64,000 nucleotides of DNA from the NCBI GenBank assembly GCA_029531795.1, contig CM055954.1:1-64000 (forward strand), in the 5' to 3' direction. The position numbers were made by a program, and so were the translations under genes. The notes beneath the pieces were generated by a model. It had not been told where the DNA came from and made no database searches. It saw only the letters and a list, made by a program, of their open reading frames with translations. Positions 20,061-60,835 of the stretch are shown in pieces (the stretch's first letter is position 1; every line of letters begins with the position of its first letter). Origin of the DNA: Sclerotinia nivalis. Lineage: Eukaryota > Ascomycota > Leotiomycetes > Helotiales > Sclerotiniaceae.

Positions 20061-20133
20061 GCCCGAGAAGCTCAATTGGTCGAGCGAAATATTGAAGCTA
20101 TTTTGGTTGTAAGTTCAAGTCTTACCTCGAGCA
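20061..20133 (+). tRNA. trnF: tRNA-Phe (GAA)
   Basis: Acceptor GCCCGAG with CTCGAGC (one mismatch); anticodon arm AAATA-TTGAAGC-TATTT reads GAA; T-arm GTAAGTTCAAGTCTTAC. Confidence 0.9.
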
Positions 20134-20303
20134 ATTAAATATAACATAAATATATTTACTTTTGTGTTTACCTTTATCTTTATACTTATATGTTTATAGT
20201 TTAGACTATATGAAAAAGAAAAAAAGAAGTTTATAAATAAAAAAAAATATAAATATAAATTAAAATCTTATATCGAGCAGTTGTACTATGTATATAGTAT
20301 ATA

Positions 20304-20388
20304 AAGGTAGTGATGGAATTGGCAGACATGAATAGCTTAGGCCTATTTGATTTTTTTAATCTTATCCGTTCAAGTCGGATTTACCTTA
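20304..20388 (+). tRNA. trnL: tRNA-Leu (UAG)
   Basis: Acceptor AAGGTAG with TTACCTT; D-arm ATGGAATTGGCAGACAT; anticodon arm AATAG-CTTAGGC-CTATT reads UAG; long variable arm; T-arm TCCGTTCAAGTCGGA. Confidence 0.9.
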
Positions 20389-20556
20389 AATTACTTATAC
20401 TTATGATTTACAACACGAGCTTTATTTCATAGCCTGCTTCTGTCCCGACACTTTAAAATATATATATATTTTAAGGTGTGAAGGAAAGGAGCAATACTAT
20501 TTGTTATCAGATAAAGGATTTAATTTAAATATTCAACCTATTCTCAAATTTTATGG

Positions 20557-20690
20557 CTAATCAAGGTAAAGTGTGTATTTATAACCCGAATAGGAGTATT
20601 TTATTATAAAGTTCTAGTAAAATAGTGTTTAAGACAGACACAGGTATTAATCACGAGGTTATAAACAATCATTTAAATAAAAATATTTGT
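20557..20690 (+). pseudogene. HEG C-terminal debris
   Basis: Reads K-V-C-I-Y-N-P-N-R-S-I-L-L, a stop, then KIVFKTDTGINHEVINNHLN. This is the C-terminal module found after GIY-YIG domains elsewhere here (Y-x-Y-N-R-D-K-S). Too short to say more. Confidence 0.4.
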
Positions 20691-20726
20691 ATAGTTTTTA
20701 TATCTCTTTTACCTTTCCCCTGCTTT

Positions 20727-20843
20727 GTTTTTTTCCTTCTTTTTTTTTTATTATAATAAATCTATAACGTAACAATAAAATTATTTCTACCTTCATGCAA
20801 GACCAGTACTGGTCTTGCATGAAGGGCAAAAAAAAGGAAAAAA
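20727..20843. repeat. AT hairpin with a 36-bp palindrome inserted in its arm
   Basis: Outer arms TTTTTTTTCCTTCTTTTTTT and AAAAAAAAGGAAAAAAA with the GTAACAATAAAATTATTT loop seen in other copies, here inverted. A perfect 36-bp palindrome (20790-20825) sits inside, so the palindrome inserted later. Confidence 0.8.
20790..20825. repeat. 36-bp palindrome, copy 4
   Basis: Perfect copy, half-site CCTTCATGCAAGACCAGT, nested in the AT hairpin 20727-20843. Confidence 0.9.
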
Positions 20844-21049
20844 AGGGGATCAAGGACTGAATTATTATTAGACGCAAATGATTCGTGACTTAATCCTACA
20901 TCAATTAGAGAATTAATAGACTTACAAAGAGGACATGTCACTTGTTCTTTATATAATGAGGATTGTATTATTTTTTTTTTTTACAAAGGTGATACACTAG
21001 GATCTCTACATAAAATACAGGTAAAGATAGTACTAGTGTTGTTAAAGGT

Positions 21050-21430
21050 ATAAATAAAGACAGGTATAAATAAAGACAGATTATATTTAGGTTATTTTCG
21101 ATTTTCAATAGTAGAACATAAAGGCGTAAAAATACCCAACACTGGATTAAAAGAATTAAAAGCCTTAATTGATTTTAAGAGAGAACACCAGATTACTTCT
21201 AATATTCCACCCCAGCCTGCTTCGCTAGCAGGGGGAAGAGTATATATTTATGACAGAAATTTAACTTACTTATCTTTTAAAACTAACTCTGTTAATGAAC
21301 TAAGTAAGCCTAGGTATAAATGTTAATAAAGGTGATAGTATCCTAAATTATATAGATACTAATAGCACTGTTATTGGTTTTAAGTTAAGTTACAACTTAC
21401 TACCTGAAACAGAAAACCAAGATTTGTCGC
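21050..21430 (+). pseudogene. Decayed HEG C-terminal modules
   Basis: GINKDRLYLGYFRFSIVEHK near 21085, then GRVYIYDRNLTYLSFKTNSV, NELSK, a one-base frame change, and LGINVNKGDSILNYIDTNST through SYNLLPETENQDL. The same module follows GIY-YIG domains in this genome. A 16-bp tandem duplication (AGGTATAAATAAAGAC) starts near 21053, and a GC palindrome (CAGCCTGCTTCGCTAGCAGG) is inserted near 21216. Confidence 0.55.
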
Positions 21431-21440
21431 CCCCTCGCCC

Positions 21441-21486
21441 TTTTTCTCTCTTACCTCCTCAACTAGTTGAGGAGGAGAGAGAGAAA
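21441..21486. repeat. CTCCTCAACTAG palindrome
   Basis: Copy at the end of the decayed HEG module; followed by a 12-G run. Confidence 0.8.
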
Positions 21487-21969
21487 TGAGGGGGGGGGGG
21501 GGTAGAAGGATAGATAAAAAGGATAAATTTAGTTTTAAAGATAAATCTCACGCTTGCTGTCCAGAGGGAAAAAGGGTAGTGAAGCTATAAGCATTTAAGG
21601 TTTATCTTCGCGCGATGTGGTTACTAGACGGTCGTGTTATAGAGTATTTAAGATAAAAATGGGTCAATACTAGCCTAGCAACTATTAAATCACATGACCG
21701 TGCTTCTTTGCCCTCACTAAAAATACATATTTTTAGTGAGGGCAAAAGGAGAAAAAGTGAGTCATTCTTCCGGATTTTTTTTTTTTTCGTGCCTCCGGCA
21801 CGAAAAAAAAAAAAGAGGTTACTTAATTAAGCGATAATCGGTGTAGCATTTAAATTCTGGCTGCCCTCCTGCATGTTTACACAGGGAGGGAAAATTATAA
21901 AATTTTATTTTTTTTATTTTATTGCTTTTTATATTAATTCTCTTTTAATATATACGGAATAAATAAAAA
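21487..21969 (+). other. Repeat-rich spacer before trnQ
   Basis: Contains a CCCTCACTAAAAATACATAT inverted repeat (21712-21745), a GTGCCTCCGGCAC hairpin between T and A runs (21775-21815) and AT-rich DNA. No gene seen. CCCTCACTAAAA-type palindromes recur at 22081 and 22412. Confidence 0.6.
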
Positions 21970-22043
21970 TCCAGGGTAGACGAAACGGTAAAGTCAAGAA
22001 TTTTTGGTATTCTCATTTGGGTGTTCGAGTCGCCCTCCTGGAA
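21970..22043 (+). tRNA. trnQ: tRNA-Gln (UUG)
   Basis: Acceptor TCCAGGG with TCCTGGA; anticodon arm AGAAT-TTTTGGT-ATTCT reads UUG; T-arm GGGTGTTCGAGTCGCCC. Confidence 0.9.
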
Positions 22044-22281
22044 ATAACCGGTAAGTCATAAATTTCACTTTTGCTTTCCCCCCATTAAAAGTATATTTTT
22101 AATGAGGGAAAAGGTATATATATATTTTTAGTGAGGGAAAGGTATTTATTATTGAGTGTTCGAATCACTCCTACGTAATTACGGCTAGCGGAGCCGTACT
22201 TTTAAAGTATTATTATATTAACAAAACTTATCTCAGATAAATAAATGAATAATGTTTATAATAAAAAGATTTGACTTTTTA

Positions 22282-22353
22282 GTGGATATAACTCAATGGT
22301 AGAGTGATTGTATGTGGCACAATTTGTTCCCTGTTCAAATCAGGGTATCCACC
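22282..22353 (+). tRNA. trnH: tRNA-His (GUG)
   Basis: Acceptor GTGGATA with TATCCAC; anticodon arm ATTGT-ATGTGGC-ACAAT reads GUG; T-arm CCTGTTCAAATCAGG. Confidence 0.93.
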
Positions 22354-23138
22354 CATATTATATATTAAACAACATAAAAATTATATGCTTTTATATTTTT
22401 TCTATCTTTCCCCTCACTAAAAACATATTTTTTTTTTAGTGAGGGCACAGAAGTAGGGCTTTCAGATAAGTTATACCTATATATTTAATATTTCAAGATA
22501 TAGGTAATTAAATATTTCATATTACCTAGTATAATTGTAATGGTAAATCTGCGCAAGCGTTAAATTTATCAGGCTCAATGATTTATTTTTTTTTTTATAT
22601 GAAGAATATATAAAAAAAAAAAAGGACAAAATAGATATATGCATGTTTCATCAACCTGCCGTAGGATGTGTAGTAGAAACATAATAGATATGCCACCTAT
22701 AAAACATGTAGGCGTAATTAAAATGAAAACTATGCAAATGATACTATTTGCATTACTACAGCTGGTAAAATAAAGTTATTTTTTTTTTCTGTTTAAGTAT
22801 TATGAAGACAAATTTGTTTATTCATATTAAATAACGAATAATTAAACATCGCCCCCCTAGGGCCCCTCATTTCTCTCTCTCCTCCTCAACTAGTTGAGGA
22901 GGAGAAAAAGGGGATATGTTTTATATTTTTATTGCTTTTTATAGTAAACTTAAAGGTGTTGCGGCTTCTTCCTCTCCCAGAGGACTTCGCTCATTCTCTC
23001 TCTCCCCCTCACTGGAACAGTGAGGAGGTAAGAGAGAAAAAGCATAAAAAAAGGTTTGAACTTTTTTTAATTTATATTTTAAATGTTAAGGTAAATCCAG
23101 TTTATAGGTAGAAAAGTACAAAAAAGTTCAATAATTAT
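22354..23138 (+). other. Repeat-rich spacer between trnH and trnM
   Basis: Holds a CCCTCACTAAAA palindrome (22412-22446), T/A-run hairpins (22585-22622), a CTCCTCAACTAG palindrome (22870-22908) and a variant with CCCCCTCACTGGAACAGTGA (22993-23040). Short HEG-like words only; no gene seen. Confidence 0.55.
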
Positions 23139-23211
23139 GCCAGGATAGTTTAATTGGTTAAAACATTAATTTCATGCATTAATAATGAGAATTCAAATTT
23201 CTCTCCCGGCT
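23139..23211 (+). tRNA. trnM: tRNA-Met (CAU), third copy
   Basis: Acceptor GCCAGGA with TCCCGGC (one mismatch); anticodon arm TTAAT-TTCATGC-ATTAA reads CAU. Last gene of the cluster. Confidence 0.88.
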
Positions 23212-24292
23212 TATTTATAGGATATATATAAAGATCTAAATATGCAATATGGTGGTAATATATTTATTTATATATTATGGTAGTTATAATGATAATACTC
23301 TTTTTTAAAGAGTATCTCGACATATTTATTTTTTTTTTCCTTTTTTTTTTTTTTTATAAATAATTTTATTGTTACGTTATAGATTTATTATGATTATAAA
23401 AAAAGGCAAAAAAAATAGTGAAAAGAGGATGTATTTAAACTCTCCCTAATTTCAATGTAAACTAACATTTTTTTTTTTCTTGCATGCTCTTTTTTTTATG
23501 CTATGCAAGAAAAACCCAAAAAAAATAGCAGGCATTGGCACATATTTTTTTGGTGTTTTTTTTTTATAAAGCCACAAAAAGGTTTATAACTTAAATAATT
23601 GTGTTAACCACTTTTTATGTCTCTGACGTTTTTCCTCCCCCTAATCACGAAGTAATAAGGAAACAGCAGTAATAATAAAAGTAAATAAAACATAATCATT
23701 AGTCTACCGGAGAGGTAAACAAAGGGTAGAAGGGTAAACATACCCTATCCCCGCAGGGAAGAGGATTTCCTACCCTTCCTAGCTTAGTACTCTATATTTA
23801 ATATAATATAGTGGCAGTCTGATAAACCCTTATGCCGCAATTAAGCAAATTTAAATTAGAAAAGTCTCTTTCAAACCGTATTCAAATCTCGGTTTGACAA
23901 CTCAATTAGTGAGCTGGGATCGAAGGGACGGCTTCTTCCCTCCGGGACGGAAATATAAGCTTAATAGTCAATATAAACCTGCTTCGTTAGAACTACCGGG
24001 TCTCTTACCTTGTAATTGGTTAGAAGCTTATACGCATTTAGTCTATCCGAGACTTCAGAAGGGAGGCTCCTTTCCCCCTTAAGAAATTGTCATATTTATT
24101 AGTAATATGAATAAGAATAATATAATACAAGATAAAATTTATAATCTTATACTACATTTTTACCTATTGCTTAAAATTTAATCTATTTATAGATAAAATA
24201 TCTAAACTTTAATGGGCTCGCCGTTATTATATATTGCTTATATATAATGGTTAAATTAATTTTTAATATCAACTAACCTATAGCTAGTATAA
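23212..24292 (+). other. Spacer between trnM and cox1
   Basis: Contains the hairpin above and GC inverted repeats (TACCCTATCCCCGCAGGGAA near 23750). A small open frame at 23894-24082 has no recognisable domain and is probably chance. A tRNA-like stem at 23850-23900 (AACCG...CGGTT) does not complete a cloverleaf. Promoter elements were not identified. Confidence 0.45.
23330..23417. repeat. AT hairpin element (TTTTTTCC family)
   Basis: Long T arm with CC, loop TTTTATTGTTACGTTATAGA, A arm with GG. Same loop as 15308-15391. Confidence 0.8.
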
Positions 24293-54664
<30,372 letters not shown>

Positions 54665-55079
54665 ATATGTACTAATAGTCCTTCCGTTAGGAATGTGATA
54701 GGTTTCTTGTGACTATGGTTAGTGAGCCAACTGAGCATGATTGATAAGTTAGGGAATGTGACTACTATTAGGTAGCCTTTTATAAAGCATTATGATATGT
54801 TTACTAGGTAGTAAGGCTGGAGATTATTACTTTTTATAAGATAATAATACCCTATATACAATAGGTTTAAGGTTATAAACGGAGGCTATATTATTATCTT
54901 AGTGTTAATAGGGTTGTTAGTCACATATAAGCGCGAAGGTAGGGGCGCTTATTATACCTTTTGCTTCTTAATAATTCTTCCAGAATTAAGAAGTAAAAAA
55001 TTTAAGGTGAATATTTTATTAGTAATGGTATAAATTTATATAATTTATATACTATATAATTTATATACCATAATTTTTT
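54665..55079 (+). other. Spacer after cox1
   Basis: No ORF or tRNA recognised. A short inverted repeat ATAATTTATATAC occurs near 55040, just before the duplicated rnl block. Confidence 0.5.
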
Positions 55080-55843
55080 TAGTTTGTCATTGGTTTAGCT
55101 TAAGCTATAACTAATCCAACTATATATCTATTAAGTTAGAATTAATATTTTAATTTAAGTAAGATTTTAACTATATGGAAAATAGATGTAATTAAAACAT
55201 TAATTTGAAAATACTTTTCTAATGTTTTTAGTTATATAATTAGTTTAAATTACACTTTTTATATAATTATGTTTATTACTTGTCAAGTTTAATGGCTTAA
55301 TCTTGCTTTACTGTTTGACTTACACGTCTATCAGTCGCGTAAGCGGGGCATATGATCACAAGATGCAGAAAGGAAAGGTCTTGGATTTTTGAAAAAGCTA
55401 CGCTAGGGATGTTAGTCCTCCAATGTTTTATTTCTAAAAATTTTAGGTAATAAATCTATTGGTTAATTATTGGGTCAATTTCAAGAATAACTTATAAAGT
55501 TCACTTGAAGCGAAATTTACTTAAGCATTGTCTTTATTTTTTTTTTATTTTATGTCTAAAAAAAAATAAAAAAAAAAAAAGATAAAGAAGTAAAACCGTT
55601 CAACGACTAGAAGGTGAGTATGCTAACAATAATCCTTCTCTTAAACCCAACATATTTATTTATCCTGTATAAACTATTTTATTCTCATCCCCTGATTTCT
55701 CTCTCTCCTCCTCAACTAGTTGAGGAGGTAAGAGAGAAAAAGGGGAAGGGTAAAATAACTATACAATAATTAATATTAATATTAATATTAATGAAATAGA
55801 CTCAATTAAATATTGAGCATGAGCAAACATTATAAAGCAAAAA
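55080..55843 (+). pseudogene. Duplicated rnl segment, left arm
   Basis: Near-identical to 12711-13480: 3' part of rnl exon 5 (ending GCTACGCTAGGGAT) and the first part of the L2449 intron, including its GC palindrome and the first codons of rps3. The few visible differences are in homopolymers and at the extreme left (TTGTCATTGG against TTGTTATTGG), so the duplication is recent. Confidence 0.92.
55696..55739. repeat. CTCCTCAACTAG palindrome (duplicated with the intron)
   Basis: Same position and sequence as the copy at 13334 in the L2449 intron. Confidence 0.85.
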
Positions 55844-56652
55844 AAAGATATAATTTAGAAACTATGAAGAGACAATTTAAAACTAATAAAATTTATGCTA
55901 ACGCTCGCCTTTCGTATTTAGTAGCTTCTCAATGTTTATCTCGTGCAGCTAATATAATAGCACGGTCTTCTAAAGTTAGAGAGTTTTCTACTTCTAATCC
56001 TTTTAATAACCCTACTTTGGTTAAGTCTACTAAGGATAACCCTTTGGGGAACAAAAATATTGATGTATTGGCCGCTGAATCACAACGAGCTGTGGAATTT
56101 TATGTAGATTATAATAAAGATGCGGACTTAGATAATGATAAGGAATTTCTTAAATTAAGGTATAAGTCTTGGATGTACTCTGAAGTTAAGGTTAGACACG
56201 ACAAGCTGCCGAATAACCATGAAATGAAAAATCCTAGTAACATTAATGATATAATTAAGTCCGTAACAAATGAATATAAACCAGTATGTGAAGGAGAAGT
56301 TTTGGGTATGAAAGAAATGACAGAAAAAGTTCGACCTAAAATACCCGAATGACCTGCCTCTAGTTCTGGTTCTACGAGTATTTCTTCAGCTGAAAATCAG
56401 AATATTAGCACTTCATTTTCAGGTCAAAAAAGAAGATTTGAAGAAGATGTAGAGTCTAGTACTCAACCTTCTTCAAAACACTTAAAAGAAAACCCTAGCC
56501 AGGTTACTAGTAATGCATCTGCATGTTCAGCATATAAAGCTAGTGATCCAGCAAGCCAAGGGAATCCTACTCCGGATAATCGGAGCCCCTTAGATTATGT
56601 TCTGGACAAACAACAATCTGAACCGTTCGATTTTATGGACAGTGAAGAGTAA
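55819..56652 (+). CDS. Chimeric ORF: rps3 start joined to an unknown Ser-rich protein
   Basis: 277 codons, TGA (Trp) once, TAA 56650. The first residues MSKHYKAKK are those of Rps3. The rest has no Rps3 sequence: an N-terminal part with Arg/Ser (CLSRAANIIARSSKVREFST), an acidic middle (VDYNKDADLDNDKEFLKLRY) and a Ser/Asn/Pro-rich tail with KRRFEEDVESSTQPSSKHLK. I do not recognise the family. Low-complexity tails of this sort occur in ORFs of mitochondrial plasmids, but that is only an impression. It sits where rps3 sits in the intact intron. Confidence 0.7.
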
Positions 56653-56730
56653 ATTTGTTTAGTTACTTTAAAGCTTTGAAGCTTTAAAGGTTTAGACACC
56701 AGATTCGGATGCCATATGGCGTGATTTTTA

Positions 56731-57026
56731 TTGTGGGATTTTTATAGTTTAGCGTTGTATTATATACAGAAAATAAATATGAAGAAATAGTCTGAACCAT
56801 TTTGTAAAAAATGGAAATAAAGAAGTAAATAAACTTCTTTTATTAACAAATATTGAACAGGCTAATTGCGCCAGAGAGTACAAATTGAGTGCGCAGTTTG
56901 GCACCTCGATGTCGGCTTAACTTATCCACATGAATGCAGGAATCATGAAGGGTTCGACTGTTCGTCGATTAAAAAGTTACACGAGCTGGGTTAAATACGT
57001 CGTGAGACAGTATGGTTTCTATCTTC
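56731..57026 (+). pseudogene. Duplicated rnl segment, right arm
   Basis: Near-identical to 15449-15754: end of the L2449 intron (TGAAGAAATAGTCTGAACCA) and the first 171 nt of rnl exon 6, stopping at GGTTTCTATCTTC. The T-run hairpin that follows rps3 in the original is absent here. Confidence 0.92.
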
Positions 57027-57132
57027 AACTAACCAACCTGTTAGCGAAAAATCTCTGGGTAAACGACCGTTACCGGCCGATACCGAAAGTAATAAAGAAT
57101 ATGAACAAGGTTCTTTAGCAGTAAACCATTAA
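57027..57132 (+). pseudogene. Short ORF tail after the duplicated rnl
   Basis: From the break point it reads S-S-T-N-Q-P-V-S-E-K-S-L-G-K-R then PLPADTESNKEYEQGSLAVN-H and stop. Its style (SSTxQP, KRxxxED/ADTES) resembles the tail of the chimeric ORF, so it may be a leftover of a related gene into which the rnl block inserted. Weak. Confidence 0.3.
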
Positions 57133-57666
57133 ACTTATATTTAAATATTTTTTTTTTTTAATCCTACCGGTGAAACTGGCTAGAAGGTTTACTATTAGAC
57201 ATATAAAAGGGAGAAGCATTGTTTGCAGTTTAAAGCCCTTTTATATGCTAAATTATGTAGGCTATAATATTTAGTTATTATAGTGTTCATAAAATCTAGA
57301 AGCTATAAAAAAAAAGGCAGATAGCTATGTCAAGGGCCCGCCCGCCCTGGAATACTTATTATTTTAGGTATGATTTCACAATTATTTTGTCCTTTTTCTC
57401 TTTTATGATTTTCACTGTTAGCTCGACTGAGTATCGAGGATCATTGATAAATAGAAGGTAGTAGAATAGTTATAAGGGTTCGCGTAGCAGCATTTTAAGT
57501 CGTATTTCTGTCCCCATTTCTCTCTCTCCTCCTCAACTGGTTGAGGAGGAAAGAGACAAAAAAGGGGGAAAGGGTGTGATTGTACGAACGATATTAAAAA
57601 TATTATATTAATAAATTTTTATTAGTAATGGATCAGATTCCAGATTGGGGTCCATTATTATGGCGG
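57133..57666 (+). other. Spacer with palindromes
   Basis: AT-rich; a stem AAAAGGGAGAAGC...AAGCCCTTTT near 57210, a GC patch (GGGCCCGCCCGCCC, 57340) and a CTCCTCAACTGG palindrome variant at 57517-57558. No gene seen. Confidence 0.5.
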
Positions 57667-57825
57667 GGTTTTATTTTAATGAATATTTATAGCATCTGCT
57701 ATAAAAACTCCTACTATTAAATACATGGTTATTAAAAGCTCACGTAGAATCGCCTTTAGGTGATAGCATAATTTTAGCTACTATTGTTTTAAAATTCAGT
57801 TTAGTACTTTTAGACTTATGCTAGA
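57667..57825 (+). pseudogene. nad4: Decayed nad4 fragment
   Basis: ATAAAAACTCCTACTATTAA, then ATGGTTATTAAAAGCTCACG, TAGAATCGCCTTTAGGTG... matches the downstream nad4 copy at 62770-62915 (KTPTIF..TWLLKAHVESPLGGSI) nearly base for base, with small deletions and a frame break. It is closer to that copy than to the intact one at 58208. Confidence 0.85.
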
Positions 57826-57973
57826 ATTGAATTTTATTTTTGATAAATTTTTTATTATAATCAAACTTGAAAGTTGTATTATTAATAGTAGTATTATGAA
57901 CCCTTTATATTTATATATAAAAGAATAAAAATAATATGTTTGCTCCATTTCTCTCTCTCCTCCTCACTGTTCC

Positions 57974-58056
57974 TTATTTTTCCCCTTTTTTTATAATTAT
58001 AAGTTTATTATCTAAATAGTAATAAAATTATTTATTAAAAAAAAGGGGAAAAATTA
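57974..58056. repeat. AT hairpin inserted in a CTCCTC palindrome
   Basis: TTATTTTTCCCC to GGGGAAAAATTA, ~80 bp net. The flanks TTTCTCTCTCTCCTCCTCAC and GAGGAGGAGAGAAA are the two arms of the other palindrome family, so this element landed in its loop. Confidence 0.85.
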
Positions 58057-58207
58057 GAGGAGGAGAGAAAAACACAGAATGAAAACAATAAAAAAATAAT
58101 ATGTGAACTATACAGTTGTGTGTGGTGTTAGTAAAGATCATACATATTATAAATTTTATAAAAAAAAAAGATCGGTAGGTAAATTCGTCCTTTTTTTTTT
58201 ATTATCC

Positions 58208-59668
58208 ATGTTACTTTTACTTTTATTAATAATACCTTTATTAGGTGTATTTACTATTTCTACGGGTATATCTTATAACTTGCAAAGCTGCGATTTAAAT
58301 ATTAAACGTATAAAAAAAATTGCTTTAACTGCATCTATTGTAAACCTTTTTCTTTCTTTCTTAATTTTTATACTATTCGACGCTAGTAGTAATCAATTCC
58401 AATTTGTACAAGAATATCATGAAATAAGCTCTTTCGATTTTTACTTAGGGTTAGATGGACTTTCTATATACTTTGTATTATTAACAACTATGATAACTCC
58501 TATCGCATTATTAAGTAATTGAAAATCTATTCAAGATAATGTAAGATCTTATGTTATAATTATACTATTATTAGAGAGCTTGTTACTAGCAGTATTTTTA
58601 GTATTAGATATTTTATTATTTTATATTTTTTTTGAAAGTATACTTCCTCCATTATTTATATTAATTGGTTTATTTGGGTCAAATAATAAAGTGAGAGCTA
58701 GTTTTTACTTATTCTTATACACGCTTTTCGGTTCATTATTTTTATTATTATCTATATTAACAATATCTTCAATAATGGGGACTACTGATTTCGATGCGTT
58801 ATATAAAACTAATTTTTACTACTCCACACAGTTATTTGTGTTTTATGGTGTTTGTATAGCTTTTGCTATTAAAACACCCGTTATCTTTGTAAATGGTTGA
58901 CTGCTAAAAGCACACGTTGAGTCTCCTTTAGGTGGTAGTATATTATTGGCTGCCATTGTTTTAAAATTAAGTTTATATGGTATACTAAGAATAATGCTAC
59001 CTCTATTACCTAAAGCTTCTTTAGCATGTACACCTTGAATTTATTTAGTGCTAGTTATAACTATTATATACGCGAGCTTTAGTACTTTACGTACTACAGA
59101 TATAAAGGAGTTGGTTGCTTATAGTTCTGTTTGTCATGCAGCTGTTTATGTTTTAGGTGTATTTAGTAATACTATACAGGGTATTGAAGGTGGAATCTTT
59201 TTAGGTTTAGCTCACGGTCTAGCATCGTCCGGACTTTTCATCTGTGTAGGAGGAATTCTTTATGACAGGACACATACTCGTTTAATTACGTATTATAGAG
59301 GTATGGCTCAGGTTATGCCTGTGTTCTCTATATTATTCTTCATATTATGTCTAGCCAACGCAGGTACACCTTTAACTATAAATTTTGTAGGTGAGTTCAT
59401 GTCTCTATATGGTGCATTCGAAAGATTACCGCTTCTGGGAGCTTTATCTGCATCTTCAATTGTATTTAGTGCTGCGTACACTATATTTATGTTTAATCGT
59501 ATTGTATTTGGAGGATCTTTCTCGAAATATTTTGAGAAATCTATGCCTGACTTAAATTTAAGAGAGTTCTGTGTATTATTACCTTTAGTATTATTAATTG
59601 TATTATTTGGTATCTATCCTAGTCCAATCTTAGATGGTTTACACTACAGCGTTTCAACACTTATATAT
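58208..59668 (+). CDS. nad4: NADH dehydrogenase subunit 4, complete copy fused to a LAGLIDADG domain
   Basis: Proton-pumping membrane subunit of complex I. From ATG 58208 (MLLLLLLIIPLLGVF); the frame is open upstream but conservation starts here. Signature stretches: FQFVQEYHEISSFDFYLGLD, FYIFFESILPPLFILIGLFG, WLLKAHVESPLGGSILLAAI (key Lys/His/Glu), AYSSVCHAAVYVLGVFSNTI, NAGTPLTINFVGEF and LDGLHYSVSTLIY. No stop follows; four codons before the normal end the frame passes into a LAGLIDADG protein. It differs at many residues from the second nad4 copy downstream, so it probably came from another lineage. It is the only complete nad4 in the window. Confidence 0.9.
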
Positions 59669-60685
59669 GGTGGCGAGGGTTATGCTACTTTTTCTTTATT
59701 ACCTTTAGTGTTTAAAGGAATAAGTAAAAAAACATATCCTTCGGATCGTGGGGCAAAGCCCAAATACTACACCCAATCTTTAACACCTCAAGCTTCCTTG
59801 TTAAGTCCTCAATTTGTAACTGGTTTTACGGATGGAGATGGAAGCTTTTCAATTAATATTTCATCCGTAAAGGGTAAATATTACCCTAGTCTTTCCTTTA
59901 AAATAGGTATACACGCGAAAGACGTGATTATTTTAAATAGAATACAAGAATTCTTTGGAGGAGTAGGTAATATATCAATACATAAGGATTCAATGGTTTC
60001 ATATACTATCTCCTCGATTAAAGATTTAGGATTAGTTATTAATCATTTTTCTACTTATCCTTTGTTGTCCTTTAAGTCTGCAGACTTCAATCTTTTTAAA
60101 TTGGCTTATGTTTTAATTTCTGCTAAGGAACACTTAACAGAAGAAGGTTTTAATAAGCTTTTATCTATAAAGGCTTCTATAAACAGAGGGTTTTCTCCTG
60201 AGTTTAAGAAAAATTTCCCAGACGTTGTTCCAATGGAAACTGTTTTTACTTTGGATCCTCTTAAGCTAATGAGTTACAACTGACTTTCTGGTTTTATTAA
60301 TGCGGAAGGTTGCTTTTATGTAGATGCTTTTAAAGCTAAATCCAAAACAGGGTTTAAAGTTTCTCTTAGATTTAAAATAGGTTTGTCTGATAGAGATACA
60401 TCTCTATTGAGAGATGTAATTTCTTTCTTAGGTTGTGGTACATTATATACAAACTTAAATGACAATTCTGTTAATTTTACTGTATCAGGGCTTTCTAATA
60501 TAAGTGATATACTTATACCTATGCTTAATAAACATCCTATTGAGGGAGCTAAAGTTTTAGATTTTAAGGATTGATGTAAAGTATCTGAAATAATGTCAGA
60601 AGGTCGTCATTTGACTAGCGATGGTATGGATGAAATATTAGCTTTAAAAGCAGGTATGAATTCCAAAAGAACCTTTACAGAGTAA
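59669..60685 (+). CDS. LAGLIDADG homing endonuclease fused to the nad4 C-terminus
   Basis: Same frame as nad4, 338 codons more to TAA 60683. Leader GEGYATFSLLPLVFKGISKK, first motif PQFVTGFTDGDGSFSINI, helix HLTEEGFNKLLSIKASINRG, second motif NWLSGFINAEGCFYVDAF, end ALKAGMNSKRTF. Both motifs and acidic residues intact; no hairpin. No group I core was found between it and the next nad4 piece, so an intron with a very late insertion site is unlikely. More likely the HEG replaced the end of nad4 and is translated as a fusion, then cleaved or tolerated. Confidence 0.88.
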
Positions 60686-60755
60686 GTAAGTATATTATTA
60701 TTATTTTATTGATGTAAACTAAATATTTATACCCAGAGCTTGCTGGGGCGTAGCC

Positions 60756-60783
60756 CTTTTTCCCTTTTTTTTTAGTTATAAAC
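60756..60783. repeat. Half of an AT hairpin
   Basis: Only the left arm and start of loop (CCCTTTTTCCCTTTTTTTTT, AGTTATAAACT) are present. The right arm is missing. It lies at the junction between the incoming nad4-HEG block and the truncated nad4, and may mark a recombination end. Confidence 0.55.
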
Positions 60784-60835
60784 TAGAAACCTTATACTAT
60801 ATTTGGTTATGATTAGGTAAACGTACCATTATCTT

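Noticed and set aside
22282..22353. trnH read as part of a HEG relic
   Set aside because: A full cloverleaf with GUG anticodon and paired arms is present.
23894..24082. 62-codon frame upstream of cox1
   Set aside because: No recognisable motif or repeat of other proteins; GC-cluster words (CCTCCGGGACGG) explain its opening.
56930..57118. 62-codon frame starting MNAGIMKGSTVRRLKS
   Set aside because: The first part is duplicated rnl exon 6 read as protein; only the tail after 57027 could be coding, and in another frame.
60686..60835. A short group I intron after the nad4-HEG fusion
   Set aside because: No P3-P8 core words are present in these 150 nt, so splicing of the HEG by group I chemistry is not supported.
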